DNA of 30,436 bases from JAXMBX01 sp046349635 (lineage in GTDB: Bacteria > Planctomycetota > Planctomycetia > Planctomycetales > Planctomycetaceae). Positions 22,426 through 30,004 of this stretch are shown one piece after another. The first letter of the stretch is position 1, and every line of letters starts with the position of its first letter. Location: positions 1-30,436 of the forward strand of contig JAXMBX010000057.1 of the NCBI GenBank assembly GCA_046349635.1. The letters are read 5' to 3'. The notes below the pieces were generated by a model that was not told the origin of the DNA, ran no database searches, and saw only the letters and a program-made list of their open reading frames with translations. Both the position numbers and the translations under genes were made by a program.

Positions 22426-23808
22426 TCAGTCGCCGCGCAACTTCAATCCCAGGTCGGTCAACTTCTGGCGGACTTCCGTCAGCGAAGTCACGCCGAAGTT
22501 CTTGCTCTCCAGCAGTTCGTCCTGGGTCTTCTGCACCAGTTCGCCGAGGGTGGTGATTCCCAGGCGAGACATGCACTTGCGTGCCCGGACGGACAGGTTG
22601 AGATCGGAAACCGGGCGAGCCATGAGCGCCTGTTCCTGCGGCGAAAGGTGATCCTGCCGGTACATATCCCGGCTGCCACTTGTTCCCATCGCCGGAATGC
22701 CCATCGCACCGGGCATCGTAATTGTCATCGGCTTGTCCGGCATCAAGGCCTGGCCCAGCTTCAAGCCGCGGGATTCCAGCATGAACCGGATTTCATCCAG
22801 CGACGTGTCTCCAAAATTCTTGCTCGAGAGCAGTTCGGTCTCCGACACCCGGGTAAGATCCCCCAGGTTCCGGATCCCCATCTTCTGCAGGCAGTTCCGC
22901 GCCCGCACCGACAGTTCGAAGTCGGTGACCGGAATCTCCAGAATCTGCTTGAGACGCGACTGGTTCTTGAGCATCTCCTCGTCGTAGTACATATCCGCGG
23001 CGGCGTCGATGTCCTTCAGGTACAACCGCGCGCGGGCATGGTTCGGATACGCTTCCAGCACCCGGCGGAAGCAGTACGCCGCGGCGGGATAGTTCTCGCT
23101 GTCTTCGTACAACAGCCCCAGGTTCACCAGCGCGGAGAGATACAACGGCGGACGGGACAACGCCCGCTCGTACAGCCGGATCGCTTCGTCATCGTTACCC
23201 CGCAGCATGTTTTCGCCGGCCAGCCAGAACAAAGCCTTCGTGTGATACGGGTCCATGTCGACGGCCCGTTCAAAGTATTCCACCGCGCCGTACGTGTCCC
23301 CCCGGTCGGAGAGAATGCAGCCCAACTGGAACGAGTAGTCCGCGCGAGTCGCCCCTTGCGGCGCGGAGCTTTGCACCAGCTTCTCCGCTTCGTCGAGCCG
23401 CCGCTGCGCACGGACCGCTCCGGCACGTGCCAGCTTGCAATCGATCGCATCCGCCCCCGCCTTCTCCGCCTCGTCGTATTTCTTTTCCGCGTCGGCGTGA
23501 CGTTCCAAAGAGGTCAGAACATGCCCCAGGTAGTACAACGCCGTCCCATTGTTCTGCAGCGATTTGTGGTTCAGGAACTGTTCCGCTTCCTGCAGCATCC
23601 CCAGCAGGTAAGCGACCACGCCCGACCGCAGCAGATCGGCTGCGGTCTCGCCACTCGCCAGACGTTCCTGCAGCACCTGGTATTCCTGCTTCAGCTCGGC
23701 GTACTGGCTGTTGCTCAGCGCGCGCCGAATCTTGTCCGCCTGTTCCCAGCCGAAATTGTCCCCTGCCTGCAGGGCCTCTTTAATATCGATCGTTACACCA
23801 GTAGCCAC
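22426..23808 (-). CDS. TPR protein with two RNA-polymerase alpha-CTD modules
   Basis: The 460-residue product has TPR helices at about residues 55-285 (GTALYYLGHVLTSLERHADA, AVEYFERAVDMDPYHTKALF, AIRLYERALSRPPLYLSALV, AAAYCFRRVLEAYPNHARAR) and two alpha-CTD-like helix-hairpin-helix modules. Module 1 is about 292-352 (FELSVRARNCLQKMGI ... KNFGDTSLDEI); module 2 is 399-460 (LNLSVRARKCMSRLGI ... KNFGVTSLTEV). Compared with E. coli RpoA, Arg265, Cys269, Gly296, Ser299 and Glu302 are kept in both; Asn268 is kept only in module 1; Lys298 is Thr in both. No polymerase assembly domain is present. GTG at 23808 is chosen because AGGAGG lies 9 nt upstream; the frame continues 26 codons further. Function is unknown; DNA or transcription-complex binding is inferred. 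Confidence 0.93.
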   Translation of the reverse strand: MATGVTIDIKEALQAGDNFGWEQADKIRRALSNSQYAELKQEYQVLQERLASGETAADLLRSGVVAYLLGMLQEAEQFLNHKSLQNNGTALYYLGHVLTSLERHADAEKKYDEAEKAGADAIDCKLARAGAVRAQRRLDEAEKLVQSSAPQGATRADYSFQLGCILSDRGDTYGAVEYFERAVDMDPYHTKALFWLAGENMLRGNDDEAIRLYERALSRPPLYLSALVNLGLLYEDSENYPAAAYCFRRVLEAYPNHARARLYLKDIDAAADMYYDEEMLKNQSRLKQILEIPVTDFELSVRARNCLQKMGIRNLGDLTRVSETELLSSKNFGDTSLDEIRFMLESRGLKLGQALMPDKPMTITMPGAMGIPAMGTSGSRDMYRQDHLSPQEQALMARPVSDLNLSVRARKCMSRLGITTLGELVQKTQDELLESKNFGVTSLTEVRQKLTDLGLKLRGD

Positions 23809-24104
23809 GTGGACCACCCTCCTCGAAAATGACTCTCGAAAGTTCCGCGCGAAGTGCAAAACGACTGCTGTGACAGGAGCAAACACGTCACGTCAGCCGT
23901 TTAAAAGTTCTTCGACGCAAAACAGAAATTTCAAATCAGCGGGCCAGTATGACAAACGTCAATAGTCGACGCAAGAGGTCTGTTTTTTCTGTAACATATT
24001 CTGTGGAAAAGGTTTAAGGCGAAAAACACCCTCCTGAGGCCTGTCTGGAGCCGTTTTAAAATATTTTGCCCCGAATTTCCCCCGATCTCTGCCGGTTTTT
24101 CATC
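23809..24104. other. Intergenic stretch upstream of the TPR/alpha-CTD gene
   Basis: No gene is supported. The minus strand has weak promoter-like hexamers about 140 nt before the GTG (TTGCGT, 17 nt, CATACT), next to TTGACG. The MATE stop is at the right end. No clear intrinsic terminator was seen; an imperfect CTCC/GGAG inverted repeat lies near 24030-24050. Confidence 0.35.
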
Positions 24105-25559
24105 TCAAACCGGCAGCTTGACCGCTGGTTCTTCCTCCGCGTTGGAGAGATTCTCCCCATCCGCCGCCGGGACTTCGATCACCCGCATCCTCTTCCATTT
24201 CCCCTGCAGGAAACGCAGGAAAAACCCGATCCCCACAACCATGATAAAGCCCGTGCACGACAGCCACGGAATCACCAGCGATGTCGAACCGGAACGCAGG
24301 CTCAGCCACGTCGGCAGCACCATGATCGTCCAGCCGCAGACCAGCGAGAAGCACAGCGCAAACCGCGTATCTCCCGCCCCTCGGATCGCGAAGCTGAAGA
24401 TGATCGCCATCGCGTCAAACACCCCATACACGGCGATGAATTTCAGCAGCATCATCGCCAGTTGGCGGATTTCTTCGAATTCCACCGCCGACTTCTCGCT
24501 CTGGTAAATCCCCAGGAACAGATTCGGGATCGTGAAATACATGATCCCGAACGTCAGCATCCACCCGGCCGAAACGCAAAACGCCAGGTATGTCGTCTTC
24601 GTCGCCAGGTCGGGCCGTCCTTCGCCGATCCTGTTCCCCACCAGCGTCATCACCGCCATCCCCATCCCCAGCACCGGCATGAAGGTCAGCATGTTCAGGT
24701 TGAACGCCAGGTTCGTGGCCGTCAGGGCATGCTTCCCCATCGTCCCGATCAGGAAGATGAACACCGAAAAGGCGCACACGTCCGAAAGAAAATGAAATCC
24801 GTTCGGAATCCCGAATCGCAGTAGCCGCAGGAACAAATCCGGCTGAAACAACCTCTCGGGCCAGATCCCGAATTCCCGGGCCGAGGGATCGCGCAGAATC
24901 AGCACGATGTACAACACCGTCATCGCGACTTCCCCCATCACCGTCGCGATCGCCGCCCCGCGAATCGACAGCGCCGGGATGCCGGCGAATCCAAAGATCA
25001 GCACCGGATCGAGGACCAGATTCACCACCGCCCCGCAGATATTCACAAACATCACCACCCGCGTCCGCCCCTGACCGGCGAAATATCCGGACAACGCACA
25101 CGACAGCAGCGTCGGAATGGATCCGAAACACATGATCGAAAAGAACTGCGCTTCCAGCGTCGCGATGTGCGGATCGTGTCCCACGACGGCGAAAATCTGC
25201 CGTGCGAACTGCGCACCGGCCACAAGCACGATCCCGGAAACGAACGAAAAGATCGTCCCCTGCCAGACCGCCGAGCCGACCCGCGACTTCTCCCCGGCTC
25301 CCATGTATTGCGCCACGAAGGTCGTGACGTACATCGCCGTCCCGAACGCCGGACTCATCAGCAGCCAGTGCATCATCCCCGCCGGCAGGCACGCGGCCAC
25401 GCAGTCCGGTGAATCCCACGTCAGAAAAATCCGGTCCACCACCTGCATCAGGGTCAGCGATCCCGTGCTGATGATCATCGGTATGGCAATCGCCAACAAT
25501 TCCCGCAGGGAGCCGGGAGGATGATCTCCTCCCACATGGTGGGGTTCCGAGGCGGCCAC
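24105..25559 (-). CDS. MATE-family efflux transporter
   Basis: The 484-residue product has about twelve membrane segments in two homologous halves, as in MATE exporters that use Na+ or H+ gradients to expel organic cations and drugs. Visible landmarks are LLAIAIPMIISTGSLTLMQV with VDRIFLTW (TM1), AYFAG-like SGYFAGQGRTRVVMFVN, AVVNLVLDPVLIFGF (the typical N-x2-LD-x2-L-I-F-G segment), GMGMAVMTLVGNRIGEGRPD and the second-half FSFAIRGAGDTRFAL. The C-terminus ends in an acidic tail. The start is GTG at 25559 with AAGGGA 6 nt upstream, and that ribosome binding site is part of a hairpin. The substrate is unknown. Confidence 0.93.
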   Translation of the reverse strand: MAASEPHHVGGDHPPGSLRELLAIAIPMIISTGSLTLMQVVDRIFLTWDSPDCVAACLPAGMMHWLLMSPAFGTAMYVTTFVAQYMGAGEKSRVGSAVWQGTIFSFVSGIVLVAGAQFARQIFAVVGHDPHIATLEAQFFSIMCFGSIPTLLSCALSGYFAGQGRTRVVMFVNICGAVVNLVLDPVLIFGFAGIPALSIRGAAIATVMGEVAMTVLYIVLILRDPSAREFGIWPERLFQPDLFLRLLRFGIPNGFHFLSDVCAFSVFIFLIGTMGKHALTATNLAFNLNMLTFMPVLGMGMAVMTLVGNRIGEGRPDLATKTTYLAFCVSAGWMLTFGIMYFTIPNLFLGIYQSEKSAVEFEEIRQLAMMLLKFIAVYGVFDAMAIIFSFAIRGAGDTRFALCFSLVCGWTIMVLPTWLSLRSGSTSLVIPWLSCTGFIMVVGIGFFLRFLQGKWKRMRVIEVPAADGENLSNAEEEPAVKLPV

Positions 25560-25588
25560 GAGACGTCCCTTCTCACAGGGGGCGTCTC
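25560..25588 (-). promoter_or_regulatory. Hairpin sequestering the MATE ribosome binding site
   Basis: On the minus strand GAGACG (25588-25583) pairs with CGTCTC (25565-25560), with an inner CCC-GGG pairing; the loop is roughly 9 nt. The Shine-Dalgarno bases AAGGGA lie within the 3' arm and the GTG start follows directly. Confidence 0.45.
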
Positions 25589-25632
25589 GACCTCAACGCC
25601 ACGCCTGAAATGATTTCATTCAACAATCAAAT

Positions 25633-25659
25633 GAGGGGGCATGCTCCCCCTCTCTTTTT
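25633..25659 (+). terminator. Hairpin with T-run between accD and the MATE gene
   Basis: GAGGGGG and CCCCCTC form a 7-bp stem around CATGCT, followed by TCTTTTT on the plus strand. Both flanking genes are on the minus strand, where only ATTTG follows the stem, so it would be a good terminator for plus-strand transcripts and a weaker one after accD. Confidence 0.5.
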
Positions 25660-25729
25660 CCCGCCGTGAGAAGGACACCCGAATCGAATTCAGGTTCGCT
25701 CCCCGGTTCTGACACCCGCCGGAAACCGG

Positions 25730-26590
25730 TTATTTCACGCAATAATCGATGAACTTCACGATTTCCGCCCGCAGGTTGGCCCGATGCACGATCCGGTCGA
25801 TAAACCCATGCTTCAGCATGAATTCGCTCGTCTGGAATCCTTCCGGCAATTCGATCTTGAGCGTCTCCTGCACCACGCGCGGGCCGGCAAAGCCCAGCAA
25901 CGCCTGCGGTTCGGCGATCACCAGGTCCCCCAGCGAGGCAAAGCTCGCCGCCACCCCACCCATCGTCGGATTCGTCAGGACGGAGATGAATAACCCCCCC
26001 GCCTGATGATAGCGCGACAGCGCCGCCGAGACTTTCCCCATCTGCATCAGGGACAGAATCCCTTCGTGCATTCGGGCACCCCCGCCGGAACCGCTGACAA
26101 TCACCAGCGGCAGGCGCGATTCCGTGGCTCGTTCGATGGCCCGGGTCAGCTTTTCACCAACCACCGACCCCATGCTCCCCATGATAAACGCCGAGTCCGT
26201 CAACCCCAGCACGAGCGGACGCCCACGCATGTAACCACGACCGGTAATGCACGCGTCCGTCAGGCCGGTTTTCTTCCGCTCATCGATCAGACGCTCCGCA
26301 TACGGTTTGCGGTCCTTGAAGCCGAGCGGATCCACGCTCTTCATCCCGGCGTCCCATTCCTCGAAGCTGTCTTCGTCGAGCAGTTGCTTCAGGCGCTCCG
26401 CGGCGGGAATGTAAAAGTGGTGGTCGCATTCCGGGCAGACGCCCAGCGCCTCATCGACCCGCTTGCGGTACAGCGTCGCCTTGCACCCGTCGCACGGAAT
26501 CCACAGCCCTTCCGGAACTCCGCGCTTGGGGCGGCGGGCACCCGTGTTCGGGGCCGGCACGTCGACCTGAGGGTTCGGAACGCTGCTCAT
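25730..26590 (-). CDS. accD: Acetyl-CoA carboxylase carboxyltransferase subunit beta
   Basis: AccD with AccA transfers carboxyl from carboxybiotin to acetyl-CoA, making malonyl-CoA for fatty-acid synthesis. The 286-residue product has the N-terminal zinc ribbon (WIPCDGCKATLYRKR ... GVCPECDHHFYI; four Cys) and the crotonase-fold carboxyltransferase core (SGSGGGARMHEGILSLMQMG, LTNPTMGGVAASFASLGDLV, LLGFAGPRVVQETLKIELPE, LKHGFIDRIVHR). ATG at 26590 is used; the frame extends 28 codons upstream with Ser-rich sequence that is not family-like. The accA partner is not in this window. Confidence 0.96.
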   Translation of the reverse strand: MSSVPNPQVDVPAPNTGARRPKRGVPEGLWIPCDGCKATLYRKRVDEALGVCPECDHHFYIPAAERLKQLLDEDSFEEWDAGMKSVDPLGFKDRKPYAERLIDERKKTGLTDACITGRGYMRGRPLVLGLTDSAFIMGSMGSVVGEKLTRAIERATESRLPLVIVSGSGGGARMHEGILSLMQMGKVSAALSRYHQAGGLFISVLTNPTMGGVAASFASLGDLVIAEPQALLGFAGPRVVQETLKIELPEGFQTSEFMLKHGFIDRIVHRANLRAEIVKFIDYCVK

Positions 26591-26679
26591 ACCTTTTCCC
26601 AACGTCTCGCGAGAACTTGAATCTGACCCACTTGAAACTGATACAGCCGAGGGATTCCCGTGGAGAACCGACACGGAGT

Positions 26680-27321
26680 CTATTCCGGCTTTTCAAGACG
26701 CGGAATGACCAGCTCCCAGGAAGATTGACCCATTCCGAACCGCTGCATGAACGCCTCGCGGGCCTTCTCCATGGGGAATGCTTCCCAGTGATGTTCGCAT
26801 TTTCCAAGCTGGCAAGGGTTTGGCAAGACAAACTTCGTATTCTTAAGCAGGCTGGCGATCAAAGCCGCCAAAGGCTCGGAGACCACCACCCCCATCGAAA
26901 TGCCACGTTTCACCGGCTTTTCAAGGGCCCGGAACACTCGCTCCTCCGCGTCCGCAATCGTTTCGCCATCCGGCGGGCAGACGCTTTCCGGAGTCTCGTG
27001 CCACTGCTTGAACACCTTCGGGTGCTTCCGCTTGATCTCCTCCACGGTCAGTCCCTGCCACAGGCCGTGGTTAAGATTGCTCAATCCTTCCAGTTCCTTC
27101 ACCGGAATCCCCATCTCCTGGGCGATCAGCGTCGCTGTTTGACGGGCCGGATTGGTCGGAGACGTATACAGGATTTCCAGGTCGAGCGATCGCACTTCTT
27201 CCACGAGCTTTGCGACCTGGGCCTCACCGCGGGGGCAGAGAGGCATGTCGAGAGTTCCCTGGATCCGATTTTCTTCATCGAACAGGGTACATCCCGGACG
27301 AATCAACACCAGTTGGGACAT
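26680..27321 (-). CDS. Histidine-phosphatase-fold protein without catalytic histidines (probable pseudoenzyme)
   Basis: The 213-residue product follows the phosphoglycerate-mutase/histidine-phosphatase layout: LVLIRPGCTLFDEENRIQG at the N-terminus, LYTSPTNPARQTATLIA with the second Arg (R60), NHGLWQGLTVEEIKRKHP, and VVVSEPLAALIASLL. The active family has RHG near the start (phospho-His), an acidic residue in the G-x-W-E-G loop and SHG in the last part. Here these are R8-P9-G10, Q89 and S148-E149-P150, so the nucleophile, the acid and the second His are all replaced while Arg8 and Arg60 remain. Phosphatase or mutase activity is therefore unlikely; phosphate-ligand binding or scaffolding is possible. 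It lies 6 bp after rpe and 89 bp before accD, so it is probably co-transcribed. Confidence 0.9.
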   Translation of the reverse strand: MSQLVLIRPGCTLFDEENRIQGTLDMPLCPRGEAQVAKLVEEVRSLDLEILYTSPTNPARQTATLIAQEMGIPVKELEGLSNLNHGLWQGLTVEEIKRKHPKVFKQWHETPESVCPPDGETIADAEERVFRALEKPVKRGISMGVVVSEPLAALIASLLKNTKFVLPNPCQLGKCEHHWEAFPMEKAREAFMQRFGMGQSSWELVIPRLEKPE

Positions 27322-27327
27322 AGACCG

Positions 27328-28044
27328 TTATTTCACTCCACTGAGGGAACGAAGGCCGTTCCCGCGAGCCAGTTCTTCCAGCTCGCGCATCGCCTTCGCG
27401 TAATTCTCCGCATCAAACACCGCGCTCCCCGCCACGAACAGGTTCGCTCCGGCGGCGGACGTCTGGGCGATGGTGGATTTTCCAATCCCCCCATCAACAC
27501 CCACGATCACGTCCTTAGCCACGGCGTTACGCACTTCTTTCAACTTTTCGAGAGCCATCGGCATGAATTTCTGACCGCCGAATCCCGGATTCACACTCAT
27601 CACCAGCACGTAGTCGCACAGGGGCAACGCCTCCTGGATGCGCGACACCGGTGTGTCCGGGTTTAACGCGAGACCTGCCACCAGACCCGCCGCACGGATC
27701 TTTTCCAGCAACTCGCCCGGTTCGGGAACCGCTTCAATATGAATTGTAAGGCCGTCGCACCCCGCGGCAATGTAGTCCTGCAGGTACCGCCCCGGGTCGG
27801 AGATCATCAGGTGCGTGTCGAACGGGATCTCCGTCACTTTCCGCAGGCTTTCGATCACCATCGGCCCATAGGACAGGTTCGGGACAAAATGCCCGTCCAT
27901 CACGTCCAGATGCAGGACTTTTGTTCCCGCTTCCTCCAGCGCACGGAGTTCCCGCTCCAGAAACGCATAATTGCACTTCAGCAGCGAGGGAGCGATCACG
28001 GCCGGCTCACCCCCCAGCGAGCGCAACAACTTCGAACGGGACAT
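27328..28044 (-). CDS. rpe: Ribulose-phosphate 3-epimerase
   Basis: Rpe interconverts ribulose 5-phosphate and xylulose 5-phosphate in the pentose-phosphate pathway. The 238-residue TIM barrel shows the family motifs: IAPSLLKCNYAFLERELRAL, the metal-binding VLHLDVMDGHFVPNLSYGP, THLMISDPGRYL, VLVMSVNPGFGGQKFMP and IVGVDGGIGKSTI. ATG at 28044 is preferred to the TTG six codons upstream; GGAG lies somewhat far upstream (about 12 nt). It appears to lead a cluster with the phosphatase-fold gene and perhaps accD. Confidence 0.95.
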   Translation of the reverse strand: MSRSKLLRSLGGEPAVIAPSLLKCNYAFLERELRALEEAGTKVLHLDVMDGHFVPNLSYGPMVIESLRKVTEIPFDTHLMISDPGRYLQDYIAAGCDGLTIHIEAVPEPGELLEKIRAAGLVAGLALNPDTPVSRIQEALPLCDYVLVMSVNPGFGGQKFMPMALEKLKEVRNAVAKDVIVGVDGGIGKSTIAQTSAAGANLFVAGSAVFDAENYAKAMRELEELARGNGLRSLSGVK

Positions 28045-28234
28045 GTTTAAAAGATTCTCCAAACCGCAGAGTTCCGGACTTCGCCGCCAGACATGACGTT
28101 GCTGAAGGACGAACTGAACCCGAGGGCGAATCGCACTATTTTGAGGGGAGGGGGGATTTTCGTCCAGTCAGAATTGACGAACTGACCTTCCCGTCGGTCG
28201 GGACAAGTCGTAACGTCTTGCCCAACAAGACATA

Positions 28235-28266
28235 AAAAAGACCTCCCCGGGAAGGGAGGTCTTTTT
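28235..28266. terminator. Bidirectional intrinsic terminator downstream of gap
   Basis: AAAAAGACCTCCC and GGGAGGTCTTTTT form a 13-bp inverted repeat with a 6-nt loop (CGGGAA). The GC core is 8 bp and each strand ends in a T-run. It lies 34 bp beyond the gap stop on the minus strand and upstream of rpe. Confidence 0.93.
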
Positions 28267-28299
28267 GTGGAGTCTTCAGGTCGTCCGGATTATCTGGAC

Positions 28300-29322
28300 T
28301 TACAGGTTGGCGATCTTGGCAACCAGGTCGGCCGTCCGGTTGGAATAGCCGAATTCGTTGTCGTACCAGCTCAGCACCTTGATCATGTTGCCGCCGATCA
28401 CCGTGGTCCAGGGACCGTCGAAGATCGAGCTGTGCGGGTTCCCGATCACGTCGCTGGAGACGATCGGATCTTCGTTGTACTGCAGAATTCCCTTCAGCGG
28501 GCCTTCCGCCGCAGCCTTGATCGCCGCATTCACTTCTTCCTTCGTCACCTTCTTGCTCAGCGTGGCGGTCAGGTCGGTGATGCTTCCGGCGGGAACCGGA
28601 ACGCGGAGGCTGTAGCCGGTCAGCTTGCCGTTCAAAGCCGGCAGAACTTCACCCACCGCCTTCGCGGCACCCGTGGACGTCGGGATGATGTTCAACGCCG
28701 CCGCACGGGCACGATGCGGATCCGAGTGCAACTGGTCCGAAACGCGCTGATCGTTGGTGTAGGCGTGCACCGTCGTCATCAGCCCTTGTTCCAGGCCGAA
28801 GGTCTCGTGCAGCACCTTGGCCATCGGGGCCAGGCAGTTCGTCGTGCAGCTGGCGTTCGAAACGCACTTGTGCTCAGGCTTCAGTTCGTTGTCGTTGACA
28901 CCCAGCACGACGGTCAGGTCGGGCTTGTCCTTCGCGGGAGCGGACAGAATCACCTTCTTCGCACCGGCGGTCAGGTGGCTGTCGTAGCCCGGCTTGCCGT
29001 CCTTTTCGCGGCCGGTGAAGAAACCGGTCGATTCGATCGCGACGGCCGCTTCTTCCGCTTTCCACGGAAGATTCCGCGGATCTTTCTCGGCGGTGATCTT
29101 CACCTTCTTGCCGTTCACCACCAGGTAATCGGCACCCGCTTCGACCGTCCCGTTGAACCGCCCCTGCACGCTGTCGTACTTGAGCAGCATCGCGAGGGCT
29201 TTCGGATCGCCGAGATCGTTGATCCCCACCACTTCAAAATCCTGCGGGCGGGAGGCCATCACGCGGAACACGATACGACCAATACGTCCAAAACCGTTGA
29301 TACCAACACGAACCGCAGCCAC
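28300..29322 (-). CDS. gap: Glyceraldehyde-3-phosphate dehydrogenase, type I
   Basis: This glycolytic/gluconeogenic enzyme oxidises glyceraldehyde 3-phosphate to 1,3-bisphosphoglycerate with NAD. The 340-residue product has the Rossmann motif VGINGFGRIGR, an Asp in GINDLGDPKALAMLLKYDSV that favours NAD, the catalytic Cys in SNASCTTNCLAPMAKVL, TTVHAYTNDQRV, and the end WYDNEFGYSNRTADLV. The start is GTG at 29322 with AAGGAG 7 nt upstream. It is closed by a strong terminator, so it is probably a single-gene unit. Confidence 0.97.
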   Translation of the reverse strand: MAAVRVGINGFGRIGRIVFRVMASRPQDFEVVGINDLGDPKALAMLLKYDSVQGRFNGTVEAGADYLVVNGKKVKITAEKDPRNLPWKAEEAAVAIESTGFFTGREKDGKPGYDSHLTAGAKKVILSAPAKDKPDLTVVLGVNDNELKPEHKCVSNASCTTNCLAPMAKVLHETFGLEQGLMTTVHAYTNDQRVSDQLHSDPHRARAAALNIIPTSTGAAKAVGEVLPALNGKLTGYSLRVPVPAGSITDLTATLSKKVTKEEVNAAIKAAAEGPLKGILQYNEDPIVSSDVIGNPHSSIFDGPWTTVIGGNMIKVLSWYDNEFGYSNRTADLVAKIANL

Positions 29323-30004
29323 TGCACCGCTCCTTGTTCTTTAAATTGAACGTTCTTTAGATTTGACTCCCGCGCCGGTGTGCATCGAAATGATGACGTG
29401 CGCCGGGATATTGATTTTGAGCGTCTAAAATCTGACTCCGCTCGAAACTGGCTGACCTTCCGGTCGCGCACCGGAAAAATCTCGACCGGACTGTCGTTCT
29501 TTCGACGTCACCTCCGGTCAAACCAGGTTGAGAACCTCTGCCTGCGGATCGATCTGCCCCGGATCCCCAGACGGCTGTCCCACGAAGCGACCGAGTATAA
29601 CCCTCCCCCTTCTGGCACACAAGTTGCCGAACTGCTCCAGCAGGCCCGCCCGCTTCCCGGTTATGGGAAACAGGAGATCTCCTCCTTTCGTCCGAATGTC
29701 AGGAAAGCAAAGGAGATGCCTCTGGAACGGATCGTAGAGGTCACGCCGGATGGAACGGTGACAAGGGAAGAAACGTCTTGTAAAAATTTCCAAACGAGGG
29801 CCAGTTTGTGACCTATGCTGGAGGGAACACCCTTGGAAGTCAGGAGGATTGTTCTTCACCTCTGTGAAGGAGATTTCTTTTGCAAAGGGTTACCCTGTTT
29901 GAGAAGATTGGACTCGAAAATCCATCGGAATCAAACACGTCGCATCCGTGCCGAAACACCTGAGAATTTTCGCCGAGAAACCGCATCTGAAGGAGAACCG
30001 ACCC
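29323..30004. other. Long divergent intergenic stretch between gap and the YTV-type gene
   Basis: This 682-bp stretch should hold promoters for both flanking genes, but no clear -35/-10 pair was found for either. The ribosome binding sites of both genes are at its ends (AAGGAG on each side). A plus-strand frame (29380-29811) is open but unconvincing. No terminator or repeat was seen. Confidence 0.4.

Noticed and set aside
29380..29811. Plus-strand open frame of 143 codons between gap and the YTV-type gene
   Set aside because: There is no ribosome binding site or recognisable domain, and an antisense frame of similar length covers the same bases. The C-terminal half looks mildly protein-like, but not enough to call.
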